From: Ambrosia x helenae | Lineage: Eukaryota; Streptophyta; Magnoliopsida; Asterales; Asteraceae | Length of the DNA stretch: 64,000 nt | Reading direction: 5' to 3' | NCBI GenBank assembly: GCA_030844895.1 | Contig: CM061231.1 | Location: forward strand, 152,735,889-152,799,888 | Shown: piece by piece, positions 45,058 to 57,825 of the stretch | Position numbering within the stretch: position 1 is the first letter of the stretch | How the letters are laid out: each line of letters starts with the position of its first letter | The notes under the pieces: model-generated | What the model was told of the DNA's origin: nothing | Database searches by the model: none | The model's input: the letters and a program-made list of their open reading frames with translations, nothing else | Translations under genes and position numbers: made by a program

Positions 45058-47884
45058 ATGAATTTATTTTCTTTGAACATTCGGGGGTTAAGGAATTCTA
45101 GTAAAGTGGAATGGGTTCGTAATATTCGTGTTCAATATGGGGTGAATTTTATAATGCTTTAGGAAACGCAATTGGTGTCTTTAGAGGATGTGGACGTTGG
45201 AAGTTATTGGGGTCGAGTCGATTTTTCTTTCAAGTGGGTTCCTTCGACTGGTAGGTCGGGTGGTTTGCTTTCGTGGTGGGATTATTCTTTATTTAAGCTG
45301 GAGGGCGTCCATAAGATGTCGCATGCTTTGAATGTTGTTGGTAGTTTCACTGGTAGTGGAGAGGTTTTTCACATGTTAAATGTGTACGCTCCTCACAACG
45401 CGGTTCAGAAGAGGAATCTGTGGCCGACTGTTGTTGGTATGGTTGGGAGCGGGGAAGGGTATTGGGTGGTTGCCGGGTATTTTAACTCGGTTAGAATTGA
45501 AGGTGAAAGAAGGAATTCTATGATTAATGTGGCTGAAGCTAACGATTTCAATTTATTCATTGATGACGCCAATTTGCATGAGTATTCTCTTAAAGGTCAT
45601 CGGTTCACTTTTGTAGCGGGTGACAAGTTGAGTCGGATTGACAGGGTGTTCGTTAATTGGAATTATTTTTCTGCGTGGCCTGTGGTGGATTATATTGCTT
45701 TAGACAGGAAGTGGTCGGATCATAATCCATTGATTTTGAAATCGAATAATAGAATCTTTGGTCCGAAGCCGTTTCCATTTTTCAATTCTTGCAGTGGTTG
45801 TCAAAGGTACGCTAGATAATTGTAGCCTCGAAGGGAATCCGGATCAGAGGCTTATGAGAAATACTATTTTGGAATGGGCAAAGGCGAATTGTGCTAAGGA
45901 GAGGCTGAATTGGTTGTTTTGGAACAAGAATTGTCTTGTCTGAATAATGTTATGGAGGAACGCCAACTTTTGGAGGAGGAGGTTTGGTCTATTGAGGAGA
46001 TTAAAAGAAGATTAAAAGAATTAGAATTTCATCGTAATAGAGATTTGAAACAAAAAGCTAGAAATAGTTGGGCGGCTCTTGGCGATGATAATACAAGGTT
46101 CTTCCATGGGTGTATAAATAAAAGAAAGGCTTCTAATTATTTTCCGGGTTTGTTAGTTCAAGGGGTATGGGAAACGAAACCGAAAATTGTGAAGAGGGAT
46201 GTTCTTAGATTTTTTAGATGCAAGTTTAAAGAATCTTTATTTGTGCGGCCTAGACTTGATTGTTACGGGATAAAAAAATTGGATTCTTTTGAGGCCGATG
46301 TATTGACTCATAGTTTTTCTAGCCAGGAGATCAAGAATGCTGTGTTTGAATGTGGTGTAGACAAAGCCCCGGGCCAGATGGTTTTAATTTTCGCTTTATT
46401 AGAGCCTTTTGGGATGTGTTTCAGTATGACTTTAATGAGGTTTTGCGGCACTTTCATGAGGCGTGTAGTTTTAGCCCGGGGGTTGGGTCTTCTTTTATCA
46501 CTATGATTCCTAAGGTTGGTGATCCGGTTGAACTCTCAGCTTTTAGACCTATTAATTTGATAGGAAGTATTAGTAAGGTAGTGTCAAAGGTTTTGGCAAA
46601 TAGAATGAAGTTGGTTTTGGGCAAAGTGGTCTCGGATACTCAGTCGGCGTTTTTGTCTGGGAGGTATATTCTTGATGGTCCGTTAATGGTGAACGAGGTT
46701 ATATCGTGGGATAAGAAGCGGAAGAAGAAATTTTTTTTATTCAAAATTTATTTCGATAAAGCGTATGATAATGTGAATTGGGATTTCTTGTTATCGATTA
46801 TGGAGCAAATGGAGTTTCCGTTGAAGTGGCGTCAATGGATTAAGGGGATATTGACGTCGGCTAGATCTTCGGTTCTTGTGAATGGCTCGCCCACGTTTGA
46901 ATTTGGTTGTGAAAAGGGTATAAGGCAAGGTGATCATATCTCGCCTTTTTTATTTATTATATTAATGGAGGTGTTTTCTTGTTTAATGAATAGATCCTCT
47001 CAGCTTGGAGTTTTTGATGGGGTGGTGCTTCCGAATGGGGGTCCGGTCTTATCTCATTTATTGCGGATGATACCATGTTGATGGGTGTTTGGTCATCTTT
47101 CAATTTTGATAACATGAGGAGGATTCTTCGGATTTTTTACTTGTGTTCGGGGCTTAAAATCAACCTTCACAAATCGGTTTTGTATGGTATAGGGGTTGAT
47201 GATGATGAGTTGAAGTCTAAAGCGGAGTTGTTAAGATGCAAAGCGGGTGCATTGCCGTTTTCTTGTTTGGGAATTAAGGTTGGTGCAAACATGAATAGAG
47301 TAGCTAATTGGGAACCGGTCATCAATACGTGTAGAAGGCGAGTTCTTTATCGATTGGTGGGCGGGTGACTTTGATTAAATCTGTTCTTACCAGTCTTCCT
47401 ACTTATTGAGGAGGGTGGTCTTGGTATAGCGAAGCTAGAGATTTGTAACAAGGCTTTACTAGTCAAATGGGTGTGGCGATATTTAAACGAGCACAACCAG
47501 TTGTGGAGAAAAGTTATTATTTCTATTCATGGATTGAATAGGGGATGGGGTTCGGCTCCGGTTAACAATAGTATTTCTAGTGTATGGAAGAACTGCGTGA
47601 CTATGTGTAACAGGTTAATGGTGAACGAGAAAGATCTTGGCAGCGTGGTTCGAGGTAATATTGGGGATGGGAAGTCGATTCGGTTTTGGTTGGATACTTG
47701 GTTAGGTGACGAAGCTTTTAAAGTTAAGTTTCCTACCTTGTTTGCTTTGGAAAGTGATAAAAAGGTGGTTGTTTCGGACCCTGTGAAGGTTATAGATTCC
47801 GGCCGAGTCATCCAGTGGAGTTGGAGAAGAGTGTTGTCCAGCACAGCTAAATTGCTGAGAGGATGGATTTGGAAGGGAGCTTGA
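45058..47884 (+). pseudogene. LINE ORF2: endonuclease and reverse transcriptase, broken
   Basis: Order on the plus strand: AP-type endonuclease from ATG 45058 (SLNIRGL, ETQ, NVYAPH, SRIDRVFVN, SDHNPL), linker, reverse transcriptase (GPDGFNFRF, SAFRPINLIGS, DKAYDNVNWDFL, GIRQGDHISPFLF, ADDTML), then the zinc-finger (zf-RVT) C-terminal region (SIRFWLDTWLG). Damage: a stop at 45160 before ETQ; the usual GDFN reads GYFN, losing an expected catalytic Asp; a frameshift near 45795; another near 46370; one just before ADD near 47062; and a deletion or shift around 47367-47430. The frame continues after the inserted LTR element at 55277. It is a dead copy. Confidence 0.88.
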
Positions 47885-47925
47885 ATGGGGTTAATATGGA
47901 GGGGTGTGAGGATACATGGAGTGGG

Positions 47926-50336
47926 TGTAACACCCCAACCGATGGCGGAAACATCGGGATGTCACGTATTGATGATTGTTCAGTAGCTCATGGTAAATAA
48001 TAATTTTCATTATATGATTTAAATAGTTTACATACAACTGTTCTACAAGAATTCATACATCAAATTGAATAAAACTATGCACACATCTTCAAGCATTAAC
48101 TCAAATCTTCAAGCAAGTAGAACCTGAAACATGTTAAGTTGAAAATATTTTGGGTCAACAAAAGTTGGTGAGAATTACATAGGTTTTGATAATCGAATAA
48201 AATTGTTGTGCAATTCATGTGTCATGGCAATCTAGTCCATATGCGAAAACATACTAGAAGTAAATCGAGTGCATAATCAACCTTGTGACTGTTGTATTGT
48301 GGTACATCCCATACGCTCATGGTTCACTCGTTTATATTGCAGTACCAAACACCCACGCTACCTTTGTAGGAGGTACGTATCCGGGTGGGATTGTCAGTCC
48401 AATAGATCTATCAATGTATACCGTTTGGCTGATGAATGTTTATGCTAGAATTGTGCTTACCCTAGTCATGTTCAAGACATAATGTAACATAGAAATACAC
48501 ATAGACACATTGATGATTGAATTGCATAAATAATGTTGTAACATGTTTCACCCCAAAAATGGTGATAAATAGAAAAGAGGCTATGTAAAACTCACCTTAG
48601 CAAAATGTTATATCTGTTGAAAAGATTGAATAATGGTGTTGCCCAAATGTATCAAGTATCACCCTATAATAAGGTAATAAATATGTCTAAGTCTACCAAG
48701 TCTACAAATGTATAAGTTCTAGGGCTTCGAATTTGGGGATAAATGCTCGTTTGATTATTATTAAAAATGTTTGATAATTGAGAGAATATTAATAAATAAA
48801 TAACCAAAAATCTTTTTATAAAATTTAAATTTAAGATGGTCACAATAATGTGTTTAAAGTGTAAAAATAATTTTTACAAAATTATTTTCTTTAAAATAGA
48901 ATATTAATTCTATTTATAACAAATTGACAAAATTTAACTTTAATATTTAAAAATATTAAAATTAAAGAATTATTAGTTTAAAATTCATATTTCTGTTCTA
49001 AATATTCAGAAATAATTTGTAGAAAATTTTGGTGCAAAAATACTAAAAATTGGATTTATTATGATTTAATTATGATTAAAACAAACAAAAATTGATTAAA
49101 AATATTAAATAAATGATTTTTCAGAAATAAAAATCATTTCTGAAAAGTTTAATGTTATAAAAACTCAGAATAAATTTTGTGCAAATTTATATAATTGTTT
49201 TGATATTTTTATAGAATTTTATAAATAAATTAGAATAAACTTGATTTATTTATTATATATATTAAATAAATAAATTTTTGGATATAAAAATCTGAATAAT
49301 AATATTTAGGGAATAAACATCATTATGTAAAATTTTGGGAATTTTTGAAGGCTTATAAGTATTTTAAATAATTAAAGTAAATAATTATGTAATTTAAACC
49401 TTCAAATTGAAAAGCCAAAAAAAAATGCATATGGTGGGAATTGAACCTGACACAACCACTTGGTCCAGACCAGTGGTTGTGTTTTGTTTTAGTTCGTTTA
49501 ATATATATATATATCATATAAAAGTCGTGTTCTTCCCCAATTTAATAAGAACAAGCCCTAGATTTTGCAATCGTTTGATTCACACATCAATAACCCAATT
49601 AACCTTAGGGCTATTGATGTGTGGATGCCGAAGATCAAAACCCACTAAAAATATTATACTTACAATGTAGAAACGAGCACGATTGAATGGTCAATCCAAA
49701 AAGTCAAAATACGTTCGCAAAACAATAACAGAGTGTAATTAAGAAGAAATGGAGGTTGAGAGAGATGATATGGCGAGTTGTGAATGTTCGTGAATGTCCA
49801 ATTTATAGTGTTAAGCACTGGATCGAAGAAATGGTATGTGTTGACCACACATTGAATATAATACGCGTATAAGGTTAAAATTGGTATGAATTAACTGTAA
49901 TTGACGTGTAATAGACGCGGAAATATAAAGGCAAACAAGTCAACATCAATTAATGTGTGAAATCTTCCTTAAACAAGGTAAATTAGTTGTTTTAAAAAAA
50001 TATATAAATGTCTCTGCTGCTGCTCGACGAACAGACAAGGAAGGAGAGGTGGTTAAGCTTGGACGCGTATTAATACAATTAGGATTAGGATTTATCCAAG
50101 TGTGAGGTGTAGCCTAGATGGTTTGGTTGGTGTGTTGTGTCCTGCTCAGCTCGGGTTCGAACCACAGCAGGGACACTCTTTTTTTTTTCTTTTTAAAACA
50201 TCGAAGGGGGAGGGGTGAGGGGTTTGGGCCGGGTTCCTGGTGGGCCGGGATTTTGTTCAGGGTTGGGCTGGGCTTTGAGAAGGTTTTAACAGGGGTGGTT
50301 TATATGTTTTTTTTTTGTTTTGTAAACAACCCAACG

Positions 50337-50384
<48 letters not shown>

Positions 50385-50527
50385 AACCTCTATATATATA
50401 TATATATATAAATAAATATATGTATGAATAATTATCATTGTATAGGGGTTCAAAATATCTCCAAAAATAATAATAAGACTTGTCGTTTTAATCCGTAACG
50501 TACAATTAATAAATGTGAAATGTTACA
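47926..50527 (-). repeat. 3' LTR of the gag-only element
   Basis: TGTAACACCCC to AAATGTTACA. It contains a minus-strand TATA-like element near 49805 (ctataaattgg), a nested SINE-like segment (about 50104-50335), an (ATT)n run (50338-50383) and a short (TA)n run. Confidence 0.9.
50104..50335 (+). mobile_element. SINE-like segment carried in the LTR
   Basis: Box A-like gtagcctagatgg and box B gggttcgaacc are spaced as in tRNA-derived SINEs, followed by a T-rich tail and (ATT)n. It occurs in both LTRs (second copy 54843-55075), so it was part of the LTR before transposition. Confidence 0.55.
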
Positions 50528-50545
50528 GTCTCCCCTACTTTTAGG
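50528..50545 (-). other. Polypurine tract of the gag-only element
   Basis: Minus-strand aaaagtaggggagac directly abuts the 3' LTR. Confidence 0.75.
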
Positions 50546-50954
50546 AACTTCGTCCCGAAGTTAAAGGAAGACACTAGGTTAGCAATTGGTCGATTACCGT
50601 AAACCTTGATAAAATTCCTCACTACCTTAATGTACCTGTAAATTCATGATTACGTTCCGGACCGTAATTACCAATTTACCTTACATTAGGGTTTTGCGTC
50701 CTTTTATGACTCTACCGATTGTTGAGCAGGTTCGATAGTCTCCTCCAGTCGTTGAGCAGGTGGTAGGGCCTCTCCCGACTGTTGGAAAGACATGATGACC
50801 TCTACCAATCGTTGAGTAGGTTGTTTGGTAGTCAACTAATTGATGTACAAGTAAGCAAGTATGATTATAGATATAGCAATTAATTCACATTCAAACAAGC
50901 ATGCACTCAGATGTTATGATAATACTTGAATTTATTACTTGAATCCAAAAAGTG

Positions 50955-52147
50955 TTAATACAGAGAATTAAAGAGGAAATAGACATCATTCAAATGGTAG
51001 AGCTTGCTGTTAAGTAGCTGGAGGGTTTCAAGCGGGTTATTTGGAGCATCAAGAGCATTTGTAGCGGGGGTTCGACAAGCATCTGCAAGATGCCCATACC
51101 TTTGACAATTGGTGCACTGTCGGCAGGGTACTTGAGTTGGATGGTGATACTGGCAGGTGTCACACTTAGGTAGCTTCCCATGGTATTGTTTCTTGTTGGG
51201 TGGGGCAGTGGTGTCTATTGCAAAATTCCTGACCTTGCACTTTCCGTTGGTTGAGGCCTCAGTTTTGATATCAACGGCAGGTTGGGGAGTATCCTTTTTC
51301 TTTTCCCCTTTACGAGTCAGGGTTCCTGCCTTCACATGGTTATCCGTTAGGGTGGCGGCCAAACGCTTTGCTTCCTCCAAAGTAGCAGGGTTCCTTCCCC
51401 ACACCGTGTCTTGTATCTGCATCGGTAAGCCACCAATGTATTTTTCGATAGCAATGGGCAAGGGGGTGACCTTGTGGGGTAGCAGTAAGCTAAGTTCGTG
51501 AAAACGAGTGTTGTAAGCAAGGTTTTCCCCACTGTCTTGAGCAAGATCATGGAATTCATCTTCCAGCTTCTTAATTTCATTACGAGGACAGAACTCTGCC
51601 TTCATAATGTCTTTAGCTTGATCCCAAGTTAAGGCTAGTGCAGCTTCAGCTCCGCGAGTGCGTTTTTCTTCATTCCACCAAATGAGCGCTCGTTTGTGAA
51701 GAACACTCATGGCATAACGGACCTTAAAGTTGTCGGGCATTCACTGTTGATGAAGGTATTCTCAATACCCTCAAACCATTGTATGAGTCCCGTAGCTCCT
51801 TCTTCACCACTAAACTTTGGGGGATTACAAGAATTAAAGTGTTTAAGGGTACAGGCTGGAAGACCATTCCCATTCCCGTTGTGGTTTCCATTTCCATTCC
51901 CGTTGCCGTTGCCGTTCCCGTTGCCGTTCAATTAGATGACTTGAGCTAGTAAGTTGGGAACCAGAGTTGCGATTTGCTGTGCTATTTGTTGAGAAATGAT
52001 TGCAGCCAGTTGAGCATCAACTCCATTGTTGTTGTTGTTGTGGTTAGTATCGTGGTTATGATTGTGATTGCTACTCCTTTCATCATGATTTTCACCACTG
52101 TTAAGACGAGCACTGCGACGTGGAGGCATAATCTGAAAGAGACACAA
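50955..52147 (-). pseudogene. Broken gag of the gag-only element
   Basis: Begins near 52128 with MPPRRSARLNSG. An in-frame stop lies at 51934-51932, immediately before a GNGNGN repeat. A one-base frameshift near 51735 moves the reading to the frame of 51740-50955. Downstream: retrotransposon gag region (ALIWWNEEKRT, EFCPRNEIKKLEDEF, IEKYIGGLP) and two zinc-binding motifs near the C-terminus (CDTCQYHH...; CTNCQRYGHLADAC, canonical C-x2-C-x4-H-x4-C). Similar in kind to the gag of the nested gypsy element at 33022. No protease or RT follows. Non-functional as it stands. Confidence 0.85.
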
Positions 52148-52628
52148 TGAATGAGGTTATATAAGGAATGTAATCATTTATTCATTAAAACGAATAAACG
52201 AAAACGTTGACTTATCAAAGATTCTAAATTCCAATAACATATGAAGACATGCTTTAGCCTATAAGTGAACACTCATCCCGAGAATTCCCAGGTAGGCATC
52301 CGGGTCCCTCGTCTGATTGGGATATATGCGCAATGCCAGCCTAGACAGAAGACTCAGAATACAGGCGTTCACCCTTCCAGATTGCATGTGTTCGTTATTA
52401 AAATCTAGAACTTCGACGAGATCTCAAGGTGGTTCAGGTTAAACCTGAGGATCTTGTCCTATTAGTCTAAGAGTGGATCCAGTGATGGAGAGAAACCTTC
52501 TTGTAGGGATGAAAGTAGGGATATGAAGTAGGAGATAGAGAATAGCGAGTAAAAGAAGCAAGTACTGGTTAAATTCTATGGTTATAGACTAGATTATTTT
52601 TCTAATAACCTAATTCCCTATAACCATG

Positions 52629-52640
52629 GCTCTGATACCA
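52629..52640 (-). other. Primer-binding site for initiator tRNA-Met
   Basis: Minus-strand TGGTATCAGAGC, extended by catgg, lies three bases from the 5' LTR. Confidence 0.9.
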
Positions 52641-52643
52641 ATC

Positions 52644-55078
52644 TGTAACACCCCAATCGATGGCGGAAACATCGGGATGTCACGTATTGATGATTGTTCA
52701 GTAGCTCATGGTAAATAATAAATTTCATTATATGATTTAAATAGTTTACATACAATTGTTCTACAAGAATTCATACATCAAATTGAATAAAACTATGCAC
52801 ACATCTTCAAGCATTAACTCAAATCTTCAAGCAAGTAGAACCTGAAACATGTTAAGTTGAAAATATTTTGGGTCAACAAAAGTTGGTGAGAATTACATAG
52901 GTTTTGATAATCGAATAAAATTGTTGTGCAATTCATGTGTCATGGCAATCTAGTCCATATGCGAATACATACTAGAAGTAAATCGAGTGCATAATCAACC
53001 TTGTGACTGATGTATTGTGGTACATCCCATACTCTCATGGTTCACTCGTTTATATTGCAGTAACAAACACCCACGCTACCTTTGTAGGAGGTACGTATCC
53101 GGGTGGGATTGTCAGTCCAATAGATCTATCAATGTATACCGTTTGGCTGATGAATGTTTATGCTAGAATTGTGCTTACCCTAGTCATGTTCAAGACATAA
53201 TGCAACATAGAAATACACATAGACACATTGATGATTGAATTGCATAAATAATGTTGTAACATGTTTCACACCAAAAATGGTGATAAATAGAAAAGGGGCT
53301 ATGTAAAACTCACCTTAGCAAAATGTTATATCTGTTGAAAAGATTGAATAATGGTGTTGCCCAAATGTATCAAGTATCACCCTATAATAAGGTAATAAAT
53401 ATGTCTAAGTCTACCAAGTCTACAAATGTATAAGTTCTAGGGCTTCGAATTTGGGGATAAATGCTCGTTTGATTATTATTAAAAATGTTTGATAATTGAG
53501 AGAATATTAATAAACAAATAACCAAAAATCTTTTTATAAAATTTAAATTTAAGATGGTCACAATAATGTGTTTAAAGTGTAAAAATAATTTTTACAAAAT
53601 TATTTTCTTTAAAATAGAATATTAATTCTATTTATAACAAATTGTCAAAATTTAACTTTAATATTTAAAAATATTAAAATTAAAGAATTATTAGTTTAAA
53701 ATTCATATTTCTGTTCTAAATATTCAGAAATAATTTGTAGAAAATTTTGGTGCAAAAATACTAAAAATTGGATTTATTATGATTTAATTATGATTAAAAC
53801 TAACAAAAATTGATTACAAATATTAAATAAATTATTTTTCAGAAATAAAAATCATTTCTGAAAAGTTTAATGTTATAAAAACTCAGAATAAATTTTGTGG
53901 AAATTTATATAATTGTTTTGATATTTTTATAGAATGTTATAAATAAATTAGAATAAACTTGATTTATTTATTATATATATTAAATAAATAAATTTTTGGA
54001 TATAAAAATCTGAATAATAATATTTAGGGCATAAACATCATTATGTAAAATTTTGGGAATTTTTGAAGGCTTATAAGTATTTTAAATAATTAAAGTAAAT
54101 AATTATGTAATTTAAACCTTCAAATTGAAAAGCCAAAAAAAAAATGCATATGGTGGGAATTGAACCTGTGTGGTCCAGGTTACAAGGCACCAGACACAAC
54201 CACTTGGTCCAGACCAGTGGTTGTGTTTTGTTTTAGTTCGTTTAATATATATATCATATAAAAGTCGTGTTGTTCCCCAATTTAATAAGAACAAGCCCTA
54301 GATTTTGCAATCGTTTGATTCACACATCAATAACCCAATTAACCTTAGGGCTATTGATGTGTGGATGCCGAAGATCAAAACCCACTAAAAATATTATACT
54401 TACAATGCAGAAACGAGCACGATTGAATGGTCAATCCAAAAAGTCAAAATACGTTCGCAAAACAATAACAGAGTGTAATTAAGAAGAAATGGAGGTTGAG
54501 AGAGATGATATGGCGAGTTGTGAATGTTCGTGAATGTCCAATTTATAGTGTTAAGCACTGGATCGAAGAAATGGTATGTGTTGACCACACATTGAATATA
54601 ATACGCGTATAAGGTTAAAATTGGTATGAATTAACTGTAATTGACGTGTAATAGACGCGGAAATATAAAGGCAAACAAGTCAACATCAATTAATGTGTGA
54701 AATCTTCCTTAAACAAAGGTAAATTAGTTGTTTTAAAAAAAATATATAAATGTCTCTGCTGCTGCTCGACGAACAGACAAGGAAGGAGAGGTGGTTAAGC
54801 TTGGACGCGTATTAATACAATTAGGATTAGGATTTATCCAAGTGTGAGGTGTAGCCTAGATGGTTTGGTTGGTGTGTTGTGTCCTGCTCAGCTCGGGTTC
54901 GAACCACAGCAGGGACACTCTTTTTTTTTTCTTTTTAAAACATCGAAGGGGGAGGGGTGAGGGGTTTGGGCCGGGTTCCTGGTGGGCCGGGATTTTGTTC
55001 AGGGTTGGGCTGGGCTTTGAGAAGGTTTTAATAGGGGTGGTTTATATGTTTTTTTTTTGTTTTGTAAACAACCCAACG

Positions 55079-55126
<48 letters not shown>

Positions 55127-55271
55127 AACCTCTATATATATATATATATATATATATAAATATATGTATGAATAATTATCATTGTATAGGGGTTCAAAAT
55201 ATCTCCAAAAATAATAATAAGACTTGTCGTTTTAATCCGTAACGTACAATTAATAAATGCGAAATGTTACA
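52644..55271 (-). repeat. 5' LTR of the gag-only element
   Basis: Colinear with 47926-50527, with scattered substitutions, an extra 26 bp near 54168 and a longer (TA)n run at 55133-55158. Confidence 0.9.
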
Positions 55272-55276
55272 GTGGG

Positions 55277-55823
55277 CATCATGGTAGTACAAAGGATTTT
55301 TCCATTGCTGAAGTTAAAAAGTGGCTTAAAGGTCCCAATGATAATGGCGAGAGGTTTGGTTTTATTTGGAGTAAATGGGTTCCGCTTAAGTGTAATATTT
55401 TCATGTGGCGTCTTGTGTTGGATCGGTTACCGACTAGAATGGCATTGATTCGAAGACATATTCAGCCGGATAATGGGAGGTGTAGTTGGTGCGATTTTGC
55501 CGCCTATCGGATGGGGTTTGGAATGGTATTGCTTCATGGTGTCGTCTTCCGGGGATTTACGCTTTCCATGTTAATGATTTGGTGAACCTCCATGAGACAA
55601 ATGGCCGGTCGACGGGTATTAAAAAGGAGGTCCTTAAAGGGGTGATTATTATTGCTTGTTGGATGTTATGGAGGGCTAGGAATGCTAAGATCTTTGATAA
55701 CAAGGAGCCTAAAGTTGTAGAGATTCTAGCGGAGATCAAAATCTTGTCGTTTATTTGGTATAAACATAGATTCAAACAAGATGTAGTTGATTGGGATAGA
55801 TGGTCTAGATTTGATTTGATGTA
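55277..55823 (+). pseudogene. LINE ORF2, C-terminal zf-RVT fragment
   Basis: Continuation of the LINE after the LTR insertion: FIWSKWVPLKCNIFMWRLVL, then a cysteine pair CSWCD, a frameshift near 55510-55530, and a final segment with MLWRARNAKIF to a stop at 55822. The 3' untranslated region and A-tail follow. Confidence 0.8.
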
Positions 55824-55931
55824 ATTGGTTTTGTTTGTTGGTTTTCGGCTTGAGTTCCCTAACTTGGGGATAGCTTGTCGGGTTTTTTTTCGGTGCTAAT
55901 GATAGTTAATCTTCAAAAAAAAAAAAAAAAC

Positions 55932-56257
55932 GTTGGTGGCTTTTACACCATTGACACCTCTACTTTAATAATTTATACTTTGGTTCTTGCATTATTAATT
56001 AACTTTACGTCCCTCAAGTTTCATGCTTCTAATTTCATCATCACCCCGACTTATAAAGTTTGCGTTTTTTTATCATAAAACTACTTTTTAATGTTTGGTT
56101 TTTATGTACATGTTGGTATAAGTTCGAGTTGGTTTACGTGTAGAGTTGGATCAAATATAGTACATTTTCATTTCATGGTATACATTAGAGTTACTCAACG
56201 TTTCGACCAGTCGCAACGCGCTATAGGTAAAATTTTAACCCATAATGTGACTGTGTC

Positions 56258-56262
<5 letters not shown>
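55932..56262. other. Intergenic DNA, possible old Helitron 3' region
   Basis: The stretch cagtcgcaacgcgctatagg near 56210 resembles a decayed Helitron terminal hairpin and is similar in context to 61880-61922. No gene is seen. Confidence 0.35.
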
Positions 56263-56331
<69 letters not shown>

Positions 56332-56341
56332 GTATATGTAT

Positions 56342-56719
56342 AGGTTCCTGTACAAAGTATAATTTTCGTACAAAGTGTGAGAAGTCTATGTAGTCATTGT
56401 GTTTTAAATTTTGGCTATGATATTTTTGATTCCTTTTGCATTGTATTATATAGAAAAACACCAATCGTAACAATTTTAAACACAATCCAATGTATTCTAG
56501 ACATGAAATTTAAAGCACACTGATTACTTTATTTGTATGGTGTTTTAAATTGCATGTCGAGAGTACATTAATTAGTGTTTTAAATTGTTAAGTTTTGTGT
56601 TTTTCTATATATTATTATGCCAAAATAATACAAAACACCATGCCTAAAATTTAAACACAATGCCTATATAGACTTCTCACACTTTGTACGAAAAATATCC
56701 TTTGTATAATAATCTCACC

Positions 56720-56721
<2 letters not shown>
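56342..56721. mobile_element. Foldback MITE next to (TA)n (copy 2)
   Basis: Second copy of the MITE at 1119-1499, inverted relative to it: aggttcctgtacaaag at the left, aatctcaccct at the right. It lies between a compound TA/TATG tract (56263-56341) and a (TA)n tract (56722-56755). Confidence 0.8.
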
Positions 56722-56755
<34 letters not shown>

Positions 56756-56759
<4 letters not shown>

Positions 56760-57300
56760 GAAAGGGAAAAGAGAAACCCTCTAAAACGAAGAAACTCCCG
56801 CAAACCCAACTAGTGGCCCTTATTGCTCCACATCACCCATTAATAGATATATTATTTTATGTCTTCAAGGGCATATTAGTCATTTTTGTTCCCCGCCCCC
56901 CCCCCCCAATTTAATAATTTGAATATTTCATTCTCCCACCTATATAAGCAAGTCCCCTCTCTCTCTCTCACACACACATACACAGACTCCCACCATCTAT
57001 CCTATACCCCTATATCAACAATAATACACACCATCGTGTTTAACCACCGCCGCCCCCTTTACACACCACCATCTCAGATTTGTTGCTTCTCGTATAACCA
57101 AACACCATCTGCACTTCATTTACAAATAATACACAAACACTTAAGATGTAGAGAGAGAGAACTAGAGAAAGGAGGGGAGGAGCCGGAGGTGCTCCTGCCA
57201 CCGCCTCCGGCGGTGCTCCAACCGGAAACCACCAACCATTCCACCACCAAACCACAACATCCTCACCCCCCTACTTCACCTATAACCTGATCGAAAGAAG

Positions 57301-57338
<38 letters not shown>

Positions 57339-57763
57339 GGAGAGAGAAGTAGGGAAGGAGAGATAGGAACCGGAAAAGAATATGAAGCAGAGGACAACGG
57401 CGGTTGCTGTGGTGATGGATTCCGGTTGGATTCAACTTTGTATCTACAACCTAAGTGAGTTAATATCCACTGTTTCTTCTAGATCTGTATAGCTTGATAA
57501 TATATTGTTCCTGTCGAAGGATTGGGGATCAATTATTGATGGTTAATGGTTCTTTCTTCTCCAAGTCTCTCTCTCCTTCTTATCAGTAAGTTTGTCTTTA
57601 TCATTGTTTTGGCTTGTGAATTTTGTAATTGAATTGTTTGGTTGCAATTTCGAGGAGTAGTCACATTAGGCTTTTTTGGTTGTGAATTGTTTGGTTGTGA
57701 ATTTTATTAGCTGTAGTCACATAAGGCTTTTTTATTGTCATGTTGATTCATTTGTAAAGATAA

Positions 57764-57825
<62 letters not shown>

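Larger units (their letters stand above)
47926..55271 (-). mobile_element. Gag-only Ty3/gypsy LTR retrotransposon (TR-GAG-like)
   Basis: LTRs TGTAACACCCC...TGTTACA at 47926-50527 (2602 bp) and 52644-55271 (2628 bp), flanked by GTGGG (47921-47925 and 55272-55276). Only 2116 bp lie between them. The minus strand holds a primer site, a broken gag frame and a polypurine tract, with no pol. It resembles the described class of LTR elements carrying only gag. The LTRs differ by indels (notably 26 bp near 54168, absent from the left copy), so it is older than the three-LTR array. Confidence 0.9.
45000..55931 (+). mobile_element. L1-type LINE split by an LTR retrotransposon
   Basis: LINE sequence runs from about 45000 to 47925 and resumes at 55277, ending in an A-run at 55915-55930. 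A 7-bp gttggtg occurs before it (44993-44999) and after the A-run (55932-55938), a weak candidate target duplication. ORF1 is absent, so the copy is 5'-truncated. The intervening 47926-55271 is a complete LTR element. Confidence 0.85.

Noticed and set aside
50338..50411. Poly-Ile/Tyr membrane protein ORF
   Set aside because: It is a translation of (ATT)n and (TA)n microsatellites in an LTR.
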